The notes under the pieces were generated by a model. It saw only the letters and a list, made by a program, of their open reading frames with translations, did not search any database and was not told the origin of the DNA. A stretch of DNA of 64,000 nt, taken from contig JAEUTP010000004.1 in the NCBI GenBank assembly GCA_016787705.1, positions 1-64,000 on the forward strand. The letters are read 5' to 3'. Of this stretch, positions 26,380 through 35,349 are shown piece by piece (position 1 is the first letter of the stretch; every line of letters starts with the position of its first letter). Both the position numbers and the translations under genes were made by a program. This DNA is from Bacteroidia bacterium (GTDB lineage Bacteria > Bacteroidota > Bacteroidia > B-17B0 > Aurantibacillaceae).

Positions 26380-27450
26380 ATGACCAAAGTATTAGATTAT
26401 TTGTATTCCAATAGTGTATGGATGACAGTGATCCTGTGTGTGGTTATGTTCTTATGTGTTGGTTTGGCATTTGCCAATCCTTTTAAAAAGAAAAATCTTA
26501 ATTATGCCTATAAAGTCTTTTTGTACGTTTTTGCTTTTTGCTTTATGATGAGTTTTCAATTCATGTATTATGGTTATACTTCCGAATTCAGATCTATACA
26601 CATTGGTAAAACGACAATTTGTTTGTTCGAAGTATACGAACGTGGAGGCGAAGGGCCCGATGAAACGGTTTGTAGATTGCATGTCATTGATAAAAAAGAC
26701 GGTATGAGAAAAGACAGATTTTATCTGGGCTGGAGTGCTAAAATGTTTGGTATTCGAAACGATTCAATTTGTTATTTGAAAGAAAATGATCTTGTATTGT
26801 TTGATGCCCAAAATTTAAAAGAAATTTATACCATTAAGATGGAGGACTGGGGAAATTTTTTAACTGAATTGGCTGTGGGCATTGAAAGTATTTATAGTTA
26901 TGATGATGCACAAAATGCTTGTGTACAATTGAATTGTAAGAATGGTAAAAAATACTGGTTCGATCCTTTTGCTAAAAAAATAATTACCGAAAAACCGCGA
27001 GAAAACTATGCCTCTTTTTTTGTAAAAAAAGAGTATGAATTGGCAATAGATGATGGTTATGGTAATAAACGCTATCTTTTAAATGATGCTTATAGTACTG
27101 ATAAACTTAAAATAATTGTTCCGGGAGAATACGGTAAGCATTTTTTTAAAACGGTTGATTCTACCACCTATCTCGATCCTTTCTTTTTGGCTATCGATAC
27201 CATGAAAAATGTTTTTGTATTTGGCCATTACACTACAACTGATCGTGAAGATTTTTATATCGAGGCCAAAGATTTTGAATTTAATACTAAATGGAAAAAA
27301 GCCTGTGCCGAAATAGCTAGTGATAGTTATAATAAGCAAAAAGTAAATATTTGGGAATATGTAAATGAGATACTGTATTTTAATATTGGCGGTTTTGTAA
27401 TTGCTATGGAGCCTGCAACCGGTAAAACAATTTGGACATCACGTTTATGA
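26380..27450 (+). CDS. Membrane-anchored protein, paralogue A of a tandem pair
   Basis: 356 residues. Two membrane helices near the N-terminus (about 13-33 and 42-65) precede a strand-rich domain with propeller-like turns (LHVIDKKDGMRKDRFYLGW, MFGIRNDSICYLKENDLVLF, LNCKNGKKYWFDPFAKKI) and a PQQ-repeat-like end (GGFVIAMEPATGKTIWTS). No exact family is recognised; a beta-propeller is the best guess. It is a paralogue of the next gene over its whole length. Confidence 0.7.
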   Translation: MTKVLDYLYSNSVWMTVILCVVMFLCVGLAFANPFKKKNLNYAYKVFLYVFAFCFMMSFQFMYYGYTSEFRSIHIGKTTICLFEVYERGGEGPDETVCRLHVIDKKDGMRKDRFYLGWSAKMFGIRNDSICYLKENDLVLFDAQNLKEIYTIKMEDWGNFLTELAVGIESIYSYDDAQNACVQLNCKNGKKYWFDPFAKKIITEKPRENYASFFVKKEYELAIDDGYGNKRYLLNDAYSTDKLKIIVPGEYGKHFFKTVDSTTYLDPFFLAIDTMKNVFVFGHYTTTDREDFYIEAKDFEFNTKWKKACAEIASDSYNKQKVNIWEYVNEILYFNIGGFVIAMEPATGKTIWTSRL

Positions 27451-28529
27451 CAGAATTTTTAGACGATCTGTATTCAAGTTTTATTGCGATGTTAGTGATC
27501 GCCTTCTTCCTGCTTTTTTTATTTGTTTTTCTTGCTACGTTAAAGCCCTTTAAAAATAATGGCCTTAATAAGGTTTATAAAATGTTAATGTACCTGTGCT
27601 CAGTAACATTTTTTTTTACCATCCCACTTTTTAATTATGGTCACGCCAAACGTTTTGAAAGAATTGCTTTTGGTAAAACAACTATTTGTCTTTTCGAACA
27701 AGCAATTCGTGCAGTTGGTAAAAGTGCCGGTAAACCTGCGCGTATTCATATTTTAGATATTGAGACAGGAGTACGCAAAGAACGCTTTGCGGCAGGTAAG
27801 CCTGGCGAAATGCTAGGAATGCGTAATGATACTTTATGTTATTTGGATGAAAAAGACGTAGTGTTATATGATGCAGACAATCTTAAAGAGATATACAGAA
27901 TAAAAGAAGAGGAGTGGGGTACCATATTACCTGAATTGGCTGTTGGTGTTGAAAATATTGACATTACAGATCAAACGGTGAATCATATTGTTTCTCATTT
28001 TATTAAGTTGGATTGTTTAAATGGTAAAAAATACTGGTTCGAACCTTTTTCAAAAAAAATATATACAAAGCAACCTGTAACTGAATACATCACGGATTTT
28101 GATAATAAAAAATCTGAATTAACAGTAAAAATTTCAGATAATCAGGAACTTAAATATTTGCAAACATCTTCCAGTGGGCAAGGCAGACTCGAATATATTG
28201 TTCCGGGTTATAATGGTACAAAATATTTTTCAAGAATAGATTCTACAGGGTATATAAATCCATTTTTACTTTGTATTGATACTGTTAAAAAAATATTTGT
28301 ATTTGGCTATTACACCACTACCAAAAAAGAAGACTATTTTATTGAAGCCAAAGATTTTGATTACAATACCAAATGGAAAAAAGCAAATAACGAATTGGTG
28401 GATGAAACTAAAAATCCCGGAGTGGCGGTTTGTAAATACCGTAACAACATAATGTATTTTACCATTGGTTCTTATTTTTTTGCAGCTGATCCGGTAACAT
28501 TTAAGCTCTATTGGAAAATACAGCTGTGA
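27447..28529 (+). CDS. Membrane-anchored protein, paralogue B of a tandem pair
   Basis: 360 residues from ATG 27447, overlapping the previous stop by 4 bp; an upstream ATG at 27432 is less likely. Same layout as paralogue A: two N-terminal helices, then KTTICLFEQA, MLGMRNDTLCYLDEKDVVLY, LDCLNGKKYWFEPFSKKIYT, VFGYYTTTKKEDYFIEAKDF and a terminal propeller blade. Conserved segments such as the NGKKYWF block are near-identical, which implies a local duplication. Function unknown. Confidence 0.7.
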   Translation: MTEFLDDLYSSFIAMLVIAFFLLFLFVFLATLKPFKNNGLNKVYKMLMYLCSVTFFFTIPLFNYGHAKRFERIAFGKTTICLFEQAIRAVGKSAGKPARIHILDIETGVRKERFAAGKPGEMLGMRNDTLCYLDEKDVVLYDADNLKEIYRIKEEEWGTILPELAVGVENIDITDQTVNHIVSHFIKLDCLNGKKYWFEPFSKKIYTKQPVTEYITDFDNKKSELTVKISDNQELKYLQTSSSGQGRLEYIVPGYNGTKYFSRIDSTGYINPFLLCIDTVKKIFVFGYYTTTKKEDYFIEAKDFDYNTKWKKANNELVDETKNPGVAVCKYRNNIMYFTIGSYFFAADPVTFKLYWKIQL

Positions 28530-28552
28530 TTTTTTTTAAGAATGATTAATCG

Positions 28553-28560
28553 TATCTTTG
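28553..28560 (+). promoter_or_regulatory. Promoter -7 box for the GH92 gene
   Basis: TATCTTTG, 3 bp before the GH92 ATG at 28564. If used, the mRNA would be leaderless or nearly so. Confidence 0.4.
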
Positions 28561-28563
28561 AAT

Positions 28564-31503
28564 ATGCCTTTGTGTTTTTTTAAAAAATCTTTTTTCATTG
28601 CATTTGTGTTATGTTTTTATGTAACATTCAGTCAAACTAATTTATCTCAGTATGTAGATCCGTTTATTGGAACTGGTGGTCATGGACATACTTTTCCCGG
28701 AGCGGTTTTACCATTTGGTATGGTGCAGTTAAGTCCCGATACACGTATAGATGATAGCTGGGATGGTTGTAGCGGTTATCATTACAGCGATAGTATTATT
28801 TATGGTTTTTCGCATACACATTTAAGTGGTACGGGTGTTAGTGACTGGGGTGATATTTTGGTGATGCCAACAACAGGACAACCTACATGGGACAATAAAA
28901 TTTATTCTTCAAAATTTAGTCATGGTCAGGAAGCTGCGGGTGCGGGATTTTATGAAGTAAAATTATTGGATGATGAAATTAAAGCGGAATTAACCACCAC
29001 TTTAAGGGTAGGCATTCATCGCTATACTTTTCCAACAACACAAGCGGCAAATATAATTTTAGATCTGATCCATCGTGATAAAAGATTGCAGAGCCAACTT
29101 ACTATTATTGACAGTGTAACTGTTGGTGGTTATAGAATGAGTGAAGGTTGGGCAAAGAACCAGGAAGTTTATTTTGTGATGCGTTTTTCAAAGCCTTTTA
29201 AAAAAACGGAGTTCATTTTTCAAAATTCATTTCGCGAAGCCACAAATTTTATAAAAAAAGGTAAAAGTGCCCAGGGCGCCTATTTTCAATTTAGTGTTAC
29301 ACAGGACGAGCCTTTAATAGTTAAAGTTGCTATATCTCCTGTAAGTACAGAAGGCGCGTTAAAAAATTTGGAATCGGAGGCAAAACATTGGGACTTTGAT
29401 AAATATAAAACGGATGCAAAAAGTGTATGGAATGAGCAGCTTAAAAAAATTGAAGTAAAAGATAAAGAAGAAGATTTTAATAGACTCAAAATTTTTTATA
29501 CGGCTTTATATCACACTTGTATTCACCCTTCCTTAAATATGGATGTAGATAATCAGTACCGAGGCCGCGATAAACAGGTTCACACAGCTAAAGGATTTAC
29601 AAATTATACAGTTTTTTCGTTATGGGATACCTATCGCGCATTACATCCTTTATTTACAATTATTGAACGTAAGCGCACTGCCGATTTTATAAATACATTT
29701 TTAGTTCAATATCAGCAAAGTGGTCGTTTACCCATGTGGGAATTATCCGGTAATGAAACAGATTGTATGATCGGCTTTCATTCTGTTTCGGTTATTGCCG
29801 ATGCTATGGCAAAAGGCATAACAGGGTTTGACAAAGAGGTAGCCTACCAGGCAGCAAAAGCCGCGGCAAGTTATTCCGCCATGGGTATTCCAATGTTTAA
29901 TAAGAATGGGTATTTGCAAATTGATGATGAAAGTGAAAGTGTAAGCAAAACGTTAGAGTATGGTTATGATAATTGGTGTGTAGCACAAATTGCAGGCATG
30001 CTTAATAAAAAAGAAGAACAAAAAAAATATTTTAAATTATCACAGGCTTATAAAAATATTTTTGATACATCAACAGGTTTTATGCGCCCTCGCAAGAATG
30101 GCAATTGGCTCTCACCTTTTTACGCCAGCGAAATAAATAATCACTTTACTGAAGGTAACAGTTGGCAATATTCATTTAATGTACCACACGATATTAATGG
30201 GTTAATAAATTTGCATGGCGGTAAACAAAAATTTGAAGAAAAATTAGATGAATTATTTACTACCAAAGAAAAATTAAGCGGAAGGGACCAATCGGATGTA
30301 ACAGGTTTAATTGGGCAGTACGCGCATGGCAACGAGCCCAGTCATCATATGGCTTACCTTTATAATTTTGTTGGTAAACCTCAAAAAACAATTCAGTTAA
30401 TCCGTCAGATAGGGAAAAATTTTTATAAGGCCGCTCCGGATGGTTTAATTGGTAATGAAGATTGCGGCCAAATGAGCGCCTGGTATGTTTTTAGTGCCAT
30501 GGGTATGTATCCTGTTTGTCCGGGCACAACCCAATATATTTTAGGTATTCCTCTTTTTAATGAGGTGAAAATAAATTTAGAGAATGGTAAAAGCTTTTCA
30601 ATTTCGAATGAACGAGAAATGATCATTAACGGCTATACATTAAATGGTAAAAAAGAAAATAATTCTTTCATTGAACATAAACTGCTAATGAATGGTGGTT
30701 CAATGAAATTTGATTATTCTCAACCGACAGAAGCTGTAAACAAATATGGTGCAAGTATGCCTTCTACTTCAGTTGCTTCCGACTTTTTTATTGCAACACC
30801 TCTTATCGTTTCGGAGGCGCAAGTGTTTAAAGATAAAATGGAAGTAAGCATTCAATCTGTAAACACAAAAGCTGCAAAAATTGTGTATACAACTGACGGC
30901 TCAGAACCAAAACAAACATCAACGCACTATTCAAAACCTTTTATCATAGAAAAGAATTGCATAGTAAAAACAAAAGAATTTGCAGGAAAAGAAAGCAGTG
31001 CTGTTGCAGAAGCGAGTTTCTTTAAATTAAAATACGATTATGATATTACTATTATTTCAAAACCTAACCCACAATATTTCGCAGATGGCCCTCAAACATT
31101 GGTTGATGGTATTGAAGGAAATACAAACTGGCGTAAAGGCAACTGGCTTGGTTTTCAGTACCAGGATTTTGAATGTTTAATAGACATGAAAAAGATCAGA
31201 TCTTTTGATCGTATAAGCCTTGAATGTCTGCAGGATACACGTTCGTGGATCATTTATCCAACTAATGTTTCCTATTATGGATCGCAAGATGGAAAAACCT
31301 ATGAATTGATTGCAAGTGTTGATAATCAGGTAAAGGCAGATGATTATAATACGCAATTGCAAAGTTTTGAAAATAAAACACCAATAAAATTAAATTACCG
31401 CTACCTTAAAATAGTAGCTAAAAATTTTGGTGATCTTCCTGAATGGCATGCAGGAAAAGGAGATAAGGCCTTTATATTTGTGAGTGAACTTGTAATTGAA
31501 TAA
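28564..31503 (+). CDS. GH92 family alpha-1,2-mannosidase with C-terminal accessory domains
   Basis: 979 residues with signal peptide (MPLCFFKKSFFIAFVLCFY onward). GH92 enzymes are Ca-dependent exo-mannosidases acting on N-glycans or fungal mannans. Signatures: YVDPFIGTGGHGHTFPGA near residue 30, FSHTHLSGTGVSDWGDILVM, LWDTYRALHPLFTI, and GNEDCGQMSAWYVFSAMG near residue 640. The catalytic core ends near 730. A chitobiase C-like Fn3 domain (VYTTDGSEPKQTSTHYSKPF) and a discoidin-like domain (about 840-979) follow, probably for sugar binding. ATG 28564 is preferred over TTG 28558. Confidence 0.92.
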   Translation: MPLCFFKKSFFIAFVLCFYVTFSQTNLSQYVDPFIGTGGHGHTFPGAVLPFGMVQLSPDTRIDDSWDGCSGYHYSDSIIYGFSHTHLSGTGVSDWGDILVMPTTGQPTWDNKIYSSKFSHGQEAAGAGFYEVKLLDDEIKAELTTTLRVGIHRYTFPTTQAANIILDLIHRDKRLQSQLTIIDSVTVGGYRMSEGWAKNQEVYFVMRFSKPFKKTEFIFQNSFREATNFIKKGKSAQGAYFQFSVTQDEPLIVKVAISPVSTEGALKNLESEAKHWDFDKYKTDAKSVWNEQLKKIEVKDKEEDFNRLKIFYTALYHTCIHPSLNMDVDNQYRGRDKQVHTAKGFTNYTVFSLWDTYRALHPLFTIIERKRTADFINTFLVQYQQSGRLPMWELSGNETDCMIGFHSVSVIADAMAKGITGFDKEVAYQAAKAAASYSAMGIPMFNKNGYLQIDDESESVSKTLEYGYDNWCVAQIAGMLNKKEEQKKYFKLSQAYKNIFDTSTGFMRPRKNGNWLSPFYASEINNHFTEGNSWQYSFNVPHDINGLINLHGGKQKFEEKLDELFTTKEKLSGRDQSDVTGLIGQYAHGNEPSHHMAYLYNFVGKPQKTIQLIRQIGKNFYKAAPDGLIGNEDCGQMSAWYVFSAMGMYPVCPGTTQYILGIPLFNEVKINLENGKSFSISNEREMIINGYTLNGKKENNSFIEHKLLMNGGSMKFDYSQPTEAVNKYGASMPSTSVASDFFIATPLIVSEAQVFKDKMEVSIQSVNTKAAKIVYTTDGSEPKQTSTHYSKPFIIEKNCIVKTKEFAGKESSAVAEASFFKLKYDYDITIISKPNPQYFADGPQTLVDGIEGNTNWRKGNWLGFQYQDFECLIDMKKIRSFDRISLECLQDTRSWIIYPTNVSYYGSQDGKTYELIASVDNQVKADDYNTQLQSFENKTPIKLNYRYLKIVAKNFGDLPEWHAGKGDKAFIFVSELVIE

Positions 31504-31512
31504 TATTAAACT

Positions 31513-32148
31513 ATGAACTACTTCAAAAAAATTGTAGCTTTTGCTATTATTTCACTAACACTGCATACCTGTACACTTTTTAAAAAAGGTATTAATAAAC
31601 CGGTGACTATAGCCATGCTTGATAGATCTGTACCTGTAAGTATTAGTTCTACTGCTTTGAATGCAAAGTATACTGTTAATTTAGCAGAGGCGGGCTTAAA
31701 TGAAAATTTTTTACAAGGCTTTGATAGTGAGGCCAAGATCACAAAAAACGTAACCTTTGTTTCAGATGAAGCCATCGCAGATTATATTTTAAAAGTAGTT
31801 TCTTTAAAAATTGTAGAAAGTTCAAAGGTCGAGAAGATTAGCGATGAGAAATCGCCATATAACGGGCAGGAAATGGTTTTAAATACCATTGATGTTACTG
31901 CTGAAGTTGAATTAACGAATGCAAAAGATAAAAGCAAAAAATTAAACAGCTGCTCTAATACAAAAAGCAGATCTGAAAAATTGAAAAATAACCGTGATGT
32001 TGGTGATCTTATAATGGGGACAAATAAAGATAATACCAATTACCGCACCAAATTGTTAGATGATAATATTTGCAATAATCTTTCAGAGGATGTTGGCAGA
32101 AGGATATGGGTGCCTATAACCCGCCGCATTGCCAATGCGCAAAAATAG
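31513..32148 (+). CDS. Lipoprotein of unknown function
   Basis: 211 residues. The signal peptide ends in ISLTLHTCTLF, a lipobox with Cys20, so the protein is probably lipid-anchored. The body is polar (VSDEAIADYILKVVSLKIVE, then NAKDKSKKLNSCSNTKSRSE). No family is recognised. It is 9 bp after GH92, perhaps in the same unit, with a terminator downstream. Confidence 0.7.
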   Translation: MNYFKKIVAFAIISLTLHTCTLFKKGINKPVTIAMLDRSVPVSISSTALNAKYTVNLAEAGLNENFLQGFDSEAKITKNVTFVSDEAIADYILKVVSLKIVESSKVEKISDEKSPYNGQEMVLNTIDVTAEVELTNAKDKSKKLNSCSNTKSRSEKLKNNRDVGDLIMGTNKDNTNYRTKLLDDNICNNLSEDVGRRIWVPITRRIANAQK

Positions 32149-32175
32149 CTTTCAGTTAAAAATAACGTTGTTTAT

Positions 32176-32200
32176 CGGGCAAAAAAGCCCGTTTCTTTTC
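32176..32200 (+). terminator. Rho-independent terminator
   Basis: A 5-bp GC stem (CGGGC/GCCCG) around an A6 loop, followed by a T-rich tail. It separates the lipoprotein gene from ispG. Confidence 0.6.
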
Positions 32201-32201
32201 G

Positions 32202-32209
32202 TATCTTTG
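32202..32209 (+). promoter_or_regulatory. Promoter -7 box for ispG
   Basis: TATCTTTG, 16 bp before the ispG ATG. It directly follows the terminator. Confidence 0.5.
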
Positions 32210-32225
32210 TACGTCTTTTTACTAC

Positions 32226-34166
32226 ATGAATTTTTCCAAAAAATACTGCAATAGCTTAACTGAATACTCGCGCTTTTTAACGCGTGAAATAAATATGGGC
32301 GATCTTAATATGGGTGGCTTAAATCCTATACGCGTGCAAAGCATGACCACAACCGATACTATGGATACAATAGCAACTGTTGAACAAAGTATTAGAATGA
32401 TAAAAGCAGGTTGTGAATTGGTGCGTATCACCGCGCCAAGTATGAACGAAGCAAAAAATTTAGAGTTAATAAAAAAAGAATTGGTTACAAGAGGATATAA
32501 TACACCTATTTGCGCCGATATTCATTTTACGCCTAATGCTGCCGAATTTGCTGCCCGCGTGATAGAAAAGGTACGTGTTAATCCGGGTAATTACGCTGAT
32601 AAGAAAAAATTTGAGACCATCGATTATACTGATTCTGCTTATGAACAAGAACTGGAGAGAATAAGAAACCGTTTTACGCCATTGGTAAAAATTTGTAAAG
32701 AATATGGCACTGCTATGCGTATTGGCACCAATCACGGTTCTTTAAGCGATCGTATTTTAAGCCGTTATGGCGATACACCATTAGGCATGGTAGAAAGTGC
32801 TTTAGAATTTTTGCGTATTTGCGAGGATAACGATTATTTTAATATTGTTATCTCTATGAAAGCAAGTAATACACAGGTTATGGTACAAGCCTACCGTTTG
32901 TTGGTTGCAAAAATGATAGAGAGCAACCGCAATTATCCTTTGCATTTAGGAGTTACAGAAGCCGGTGACGGAGAAGATGGGCGTATTAAATCTGCTGTTG
33001 GTATCGGCACTTTATTGGAAGATGGATTGGGAGATACCATTCGTGTGTCTTTAACTGAAGAGCCGGAGTTTGAAATTCCTGTTGCAAAAGCATTGGCAGA
33101 CCGATATTCGAAACGAAAAGATCACACAAGATTAAAAGAAATAAATTTTGACTTACCCTATGATCCGTTCGAATTCAATAAAAATAAAACACAGGAAAGA
33201 ATAAACATTGGTAATCATAATGTGCCACGCGTAATTGCTGATTACAGCATGAAGCCGGAAGTAACGGCAGCAAGCTTATTTGGTGTTGGTTATAACTATT
33301 CGGTACCATTAGATAAATGGAATTTAACTGATCTTGCAGTTGATTATTTGTTTTTAGGGGATAATAAAATTGATTTTGAAATTCCCGGAACTTTGGGGTT
33401 AATTTATAATTCTCAAGCCTGGTTAATACAAAAAAACAAAGACAGATCTTATCCTTTATTTTGCGGCGAAGAATATTTTGAAGCAAAGGAAAAATCTGCC
33501 GAGTTAAATTTTGTGGCAGTAGATGCAACTGTTCTTACAAAAGAATTTATTCAAAAAATAAGAAATGAAAAAACAGTTTGTTTAATTTTAGATTCTTTTA
33601 ATAAGCATACAATGCCTGAACTGCGCCGAATGGCAATAGATCTTAAATTAAATAATTGTGAGTTACCTTTTATTATAAAAACAAATTATACTAATTTAAG
33701 TGAAGAGCAATTTCAATTATACGGTAGTACCGATAACGGTGGATTGTTATTAGATGGCTTTGGTGATGGTATCTGGATAAAACAAAAAGATTGTGTTAGC
33801 ACACAGGTTTGCAATTCAACAGCCTTTGGTATTTTACAAGCAACCCGCAGCCGCATTAGTAAAACAGAATATATTTCTTGTCCGAGTTGTGGCCGCACAT
33901 TATTTGATCTACAGGAAACAACACAAAAAATTCGTGAGCGTACTGATCATTTAAAAGGTATTAAAATTGGCATTATGGGCTGCATTGTTAATGGTCCCGG
34001 TGAAATGGCCGATGCCGATTATGGTTATGTTGGTACAGGTATTGGAAAAATTAGTTTATATAAAGGTAAAGAGGTAGTAAAGAAAAATGTTACTTCAGAA
34101 ACTGCAGTTGATGAATTAATAGCGCTTATTAAAGAACATGGCGATTGGGTAGAAAAGGTAAGCTGA
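32226..34166 (+). CDS. ispG: 4-hydroxy-3-methylbut-2-enyl diphosphate synthase (long form)
   Basis: Iron-sulphur enzyme of the non-mevalonate isoprenoid pathway, converting MEcPP to HMBPP. The TIM-barrel N-terminus has GGLNPIRVQSMTTTDTMDT and RITAPSMNEAKNLEL. An inserted central domain (about residues 280-520) gives the three-domain form known from plants, Chlamydiae and Bacteroidota. The 4Fe-4S ligands are Cys552 and Cys555 (ISCPSCGRTL) and Cys586 (MGCIVNGPGE), with the acid Glu593. All key residues are intact. Confidence 0.97.
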   Translation: MNFSKKYCNSLTEYSRFLTREINMGDLNMGGLNPIRVQSMTTTDTMDTIATVEQSIRMIKAGCELVRITAPSMNEAKNLELIKKELVTRGYNTPICADIHFTPNAAEFAARVIEKVRVNPGNYADKKKFETIDYTDSAYEQELERIRNRFTPLVKICKEYGTAMRIGTNHGSLSDRILSRYGDTPLGMVESALEFLRICEDNDYFNIVISMKASNTQVMVQAYRLLVAKMIESNRNYPLHLGVTEAGDGEDGRIKSAVGIGTLLEDGLGDTIRVSLTEEPEFEIPVAKALADRYSKRKDHTRLKEINFDLPYDPFEFNKNKTQERINIGNHNVPRVIADYSMKPEVTAASLFGVGYNYSVPLDKWNLTDLAVDYLFLGDNKIDFEIPGTLGLIYNSQAWLIQKNKDRSYPLFCGEEYFEAKEKSAELNFVAVDATVLTKEFIQKIRNEKTVCLILDSFNKHTMPELRRMAIDLKLNNCELPFIIKTNYTNLSEEQFQLYGSTDNGGLLLDGFGDGIWIKQKDCVSTQVCNSTAFGILQATRSRISKTEYISCPSCGRTLFDLQETTQKIRERTDHLKGIKIGIMGCIVNGPGEMADADYGYVGTGIGKISLYKGKEVVKKNVTSETAVDELIALIKEHGDWVEKVS

Positions 34167-34175
34167 TTGGAACTA

Positions 34176-35249
34176 ATGAACAAACTCTTTTTTCTCTTTT
34201 CACTATTCTTTTCTATTTCTTGTGTTTCTTCGGCACAATCAGTTTTAAATTTTGCTGATAGTATTCGTAAAGCCTATAAAATTCCTGAACTTGGCTACGC
34301 AGTTATTTCCTCTAATAATGTTATAGAAGTACAAACATTAGGTGTTAGAAAAATTAATTCATCATTAGCCGCCCGGGTAAACGATAAATTTAGGATAGGG
34401 TCCAACACAAAAGCTATTACGGGTTTCATTGCTGCCGGCCTTGTAAAAGAAAATAAAATTACATGGAATACAAAGTTTTTTGATCTCTATCCTGAATTAA
34501 AGTCAGCGAGTAATCAAGCGTATCACGATCTTACCTTACTGAATTTACTAAGTTTTAGAACACGATTGATCAAATACACTTACACTTATGCCGAACCAAA
34601 AGAAGGCCGGTTTAAAGGCTCCGAAGACCAGCAGCGTTATCAATTTGCACAATGGTTCTTTGCGCATAAACCGGCTGAATCAAAGGATAGTATTAATTTT
34701 TCAAATTTGGGTTATGTTGCGGCTGGTTTAATGCTCGAAAAAGTTACTGGTAAAACCTATAAAGAATTAGTAAAAGAATTCGGTAAAGAGCTTGCCATTG
34801 ATTTTGATTTTGGTGCACCAAATTCAAAAGATACTTTGCAGCCCTGGGGCCACTTTTCTGATCTTACGTTCGAAGCGCCGGGGGATAATTACAAACTAAA
34901 CTGGTTGTTGGCTGCAGGAAATATAAATGTTAGTCTGCCAGACTATTTAAAGTTTATCCAATTGCAACTGCAGGGATTAAAAGGCGAATCAAAATTATTA
35001 TCGAAAGAAGAATTTAATTTTTTGCATTTTGGATTACACAGGTTTTCCATCGGGTGGTTTTGGCTAAAGAACGAGCGAAACGAAATGTATTCTTACAACA
35101 TAGGAAACCCAGGTACATTTTTGTCAAAAGTGTATGTTTTTAATGCGACTGATAAGGCATTTATACTTTTAGCAAATGTGCAGTCTGATGAAGCCAATGA
35201 AGGTTTGGATGTTTTATTTGATTTTCTGAAAAGTAAATACAATAAATAA
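34176..35249 (+). CDS. Serine hydrolase, beta-lactamase/DD-peptidase-like
   Basis: 357 residues with signal peptide (MNKLFFLFSLFFSISCVSSA). ATG 34176 is preferred over TTG 34167. The nucleophile motif SxxK is S76-N-T-K79 in KFRIGSNTKAITGFIAAG. The second motif Y-x-N is altered, with INFSNLGYVAAGLMLEKV at the expected position. It resembles class C beta-lactamase-like esterases and peptidases. Substrate unknown. It begins 9 bp after ispG and may be co-transcribed. Confidence 0.82.
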   Translation: MNKLFFLFSLFFSISCVSSAQSVLNFADSIRKAYKIPELGYAVISSNNVIEVQTLGVRKINSSLAARVNDKFRIGSNTKAITGFIAAGLVKENKITWNTKFFDLYPELKSASNQAYHDLTLLNLLSFRTRLIKYTYTYAEPKEGRFKGSEDQQRYQFAQWFFAHKPAESKDSINFSNLGYVAAGLMLEKVTGKTYKELVKEFGKELAIDFDFGAPNSKDTLQPWGHFSDLTFEAPGDNYKLNWLLAAGNINVSLPDYLKFIQLQLQGLKGESKLLSKEEFNFLHFGLHRFSIGWFWLKNERNEMYSYNIGNPGTFLSKVYVFNATDKAFILLANVQSDEANEGLDVLFDFLKSKYNK

Positions 35250-35259
35250 TCTTATTGTA

Positions 35260-35284
35260 TTAAGGCATTTTTATTTTGCCTTAA
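35260..35284 (+). terminator. Weak terminator-like hairpin
   Basis: An 8-bp stem (TTAAGGCA/TGCCTTAA) with a T-rich loop after the serine hydrolase. The tail is only moderately T-rich. Confidence 0.35.
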
Positions 35285-35349
35285 ATTTCATTGACTAAAA
35301 GAAAAAAATAAGCTTATATCAAGCTACCTTACAAAAACAGACAATCATC

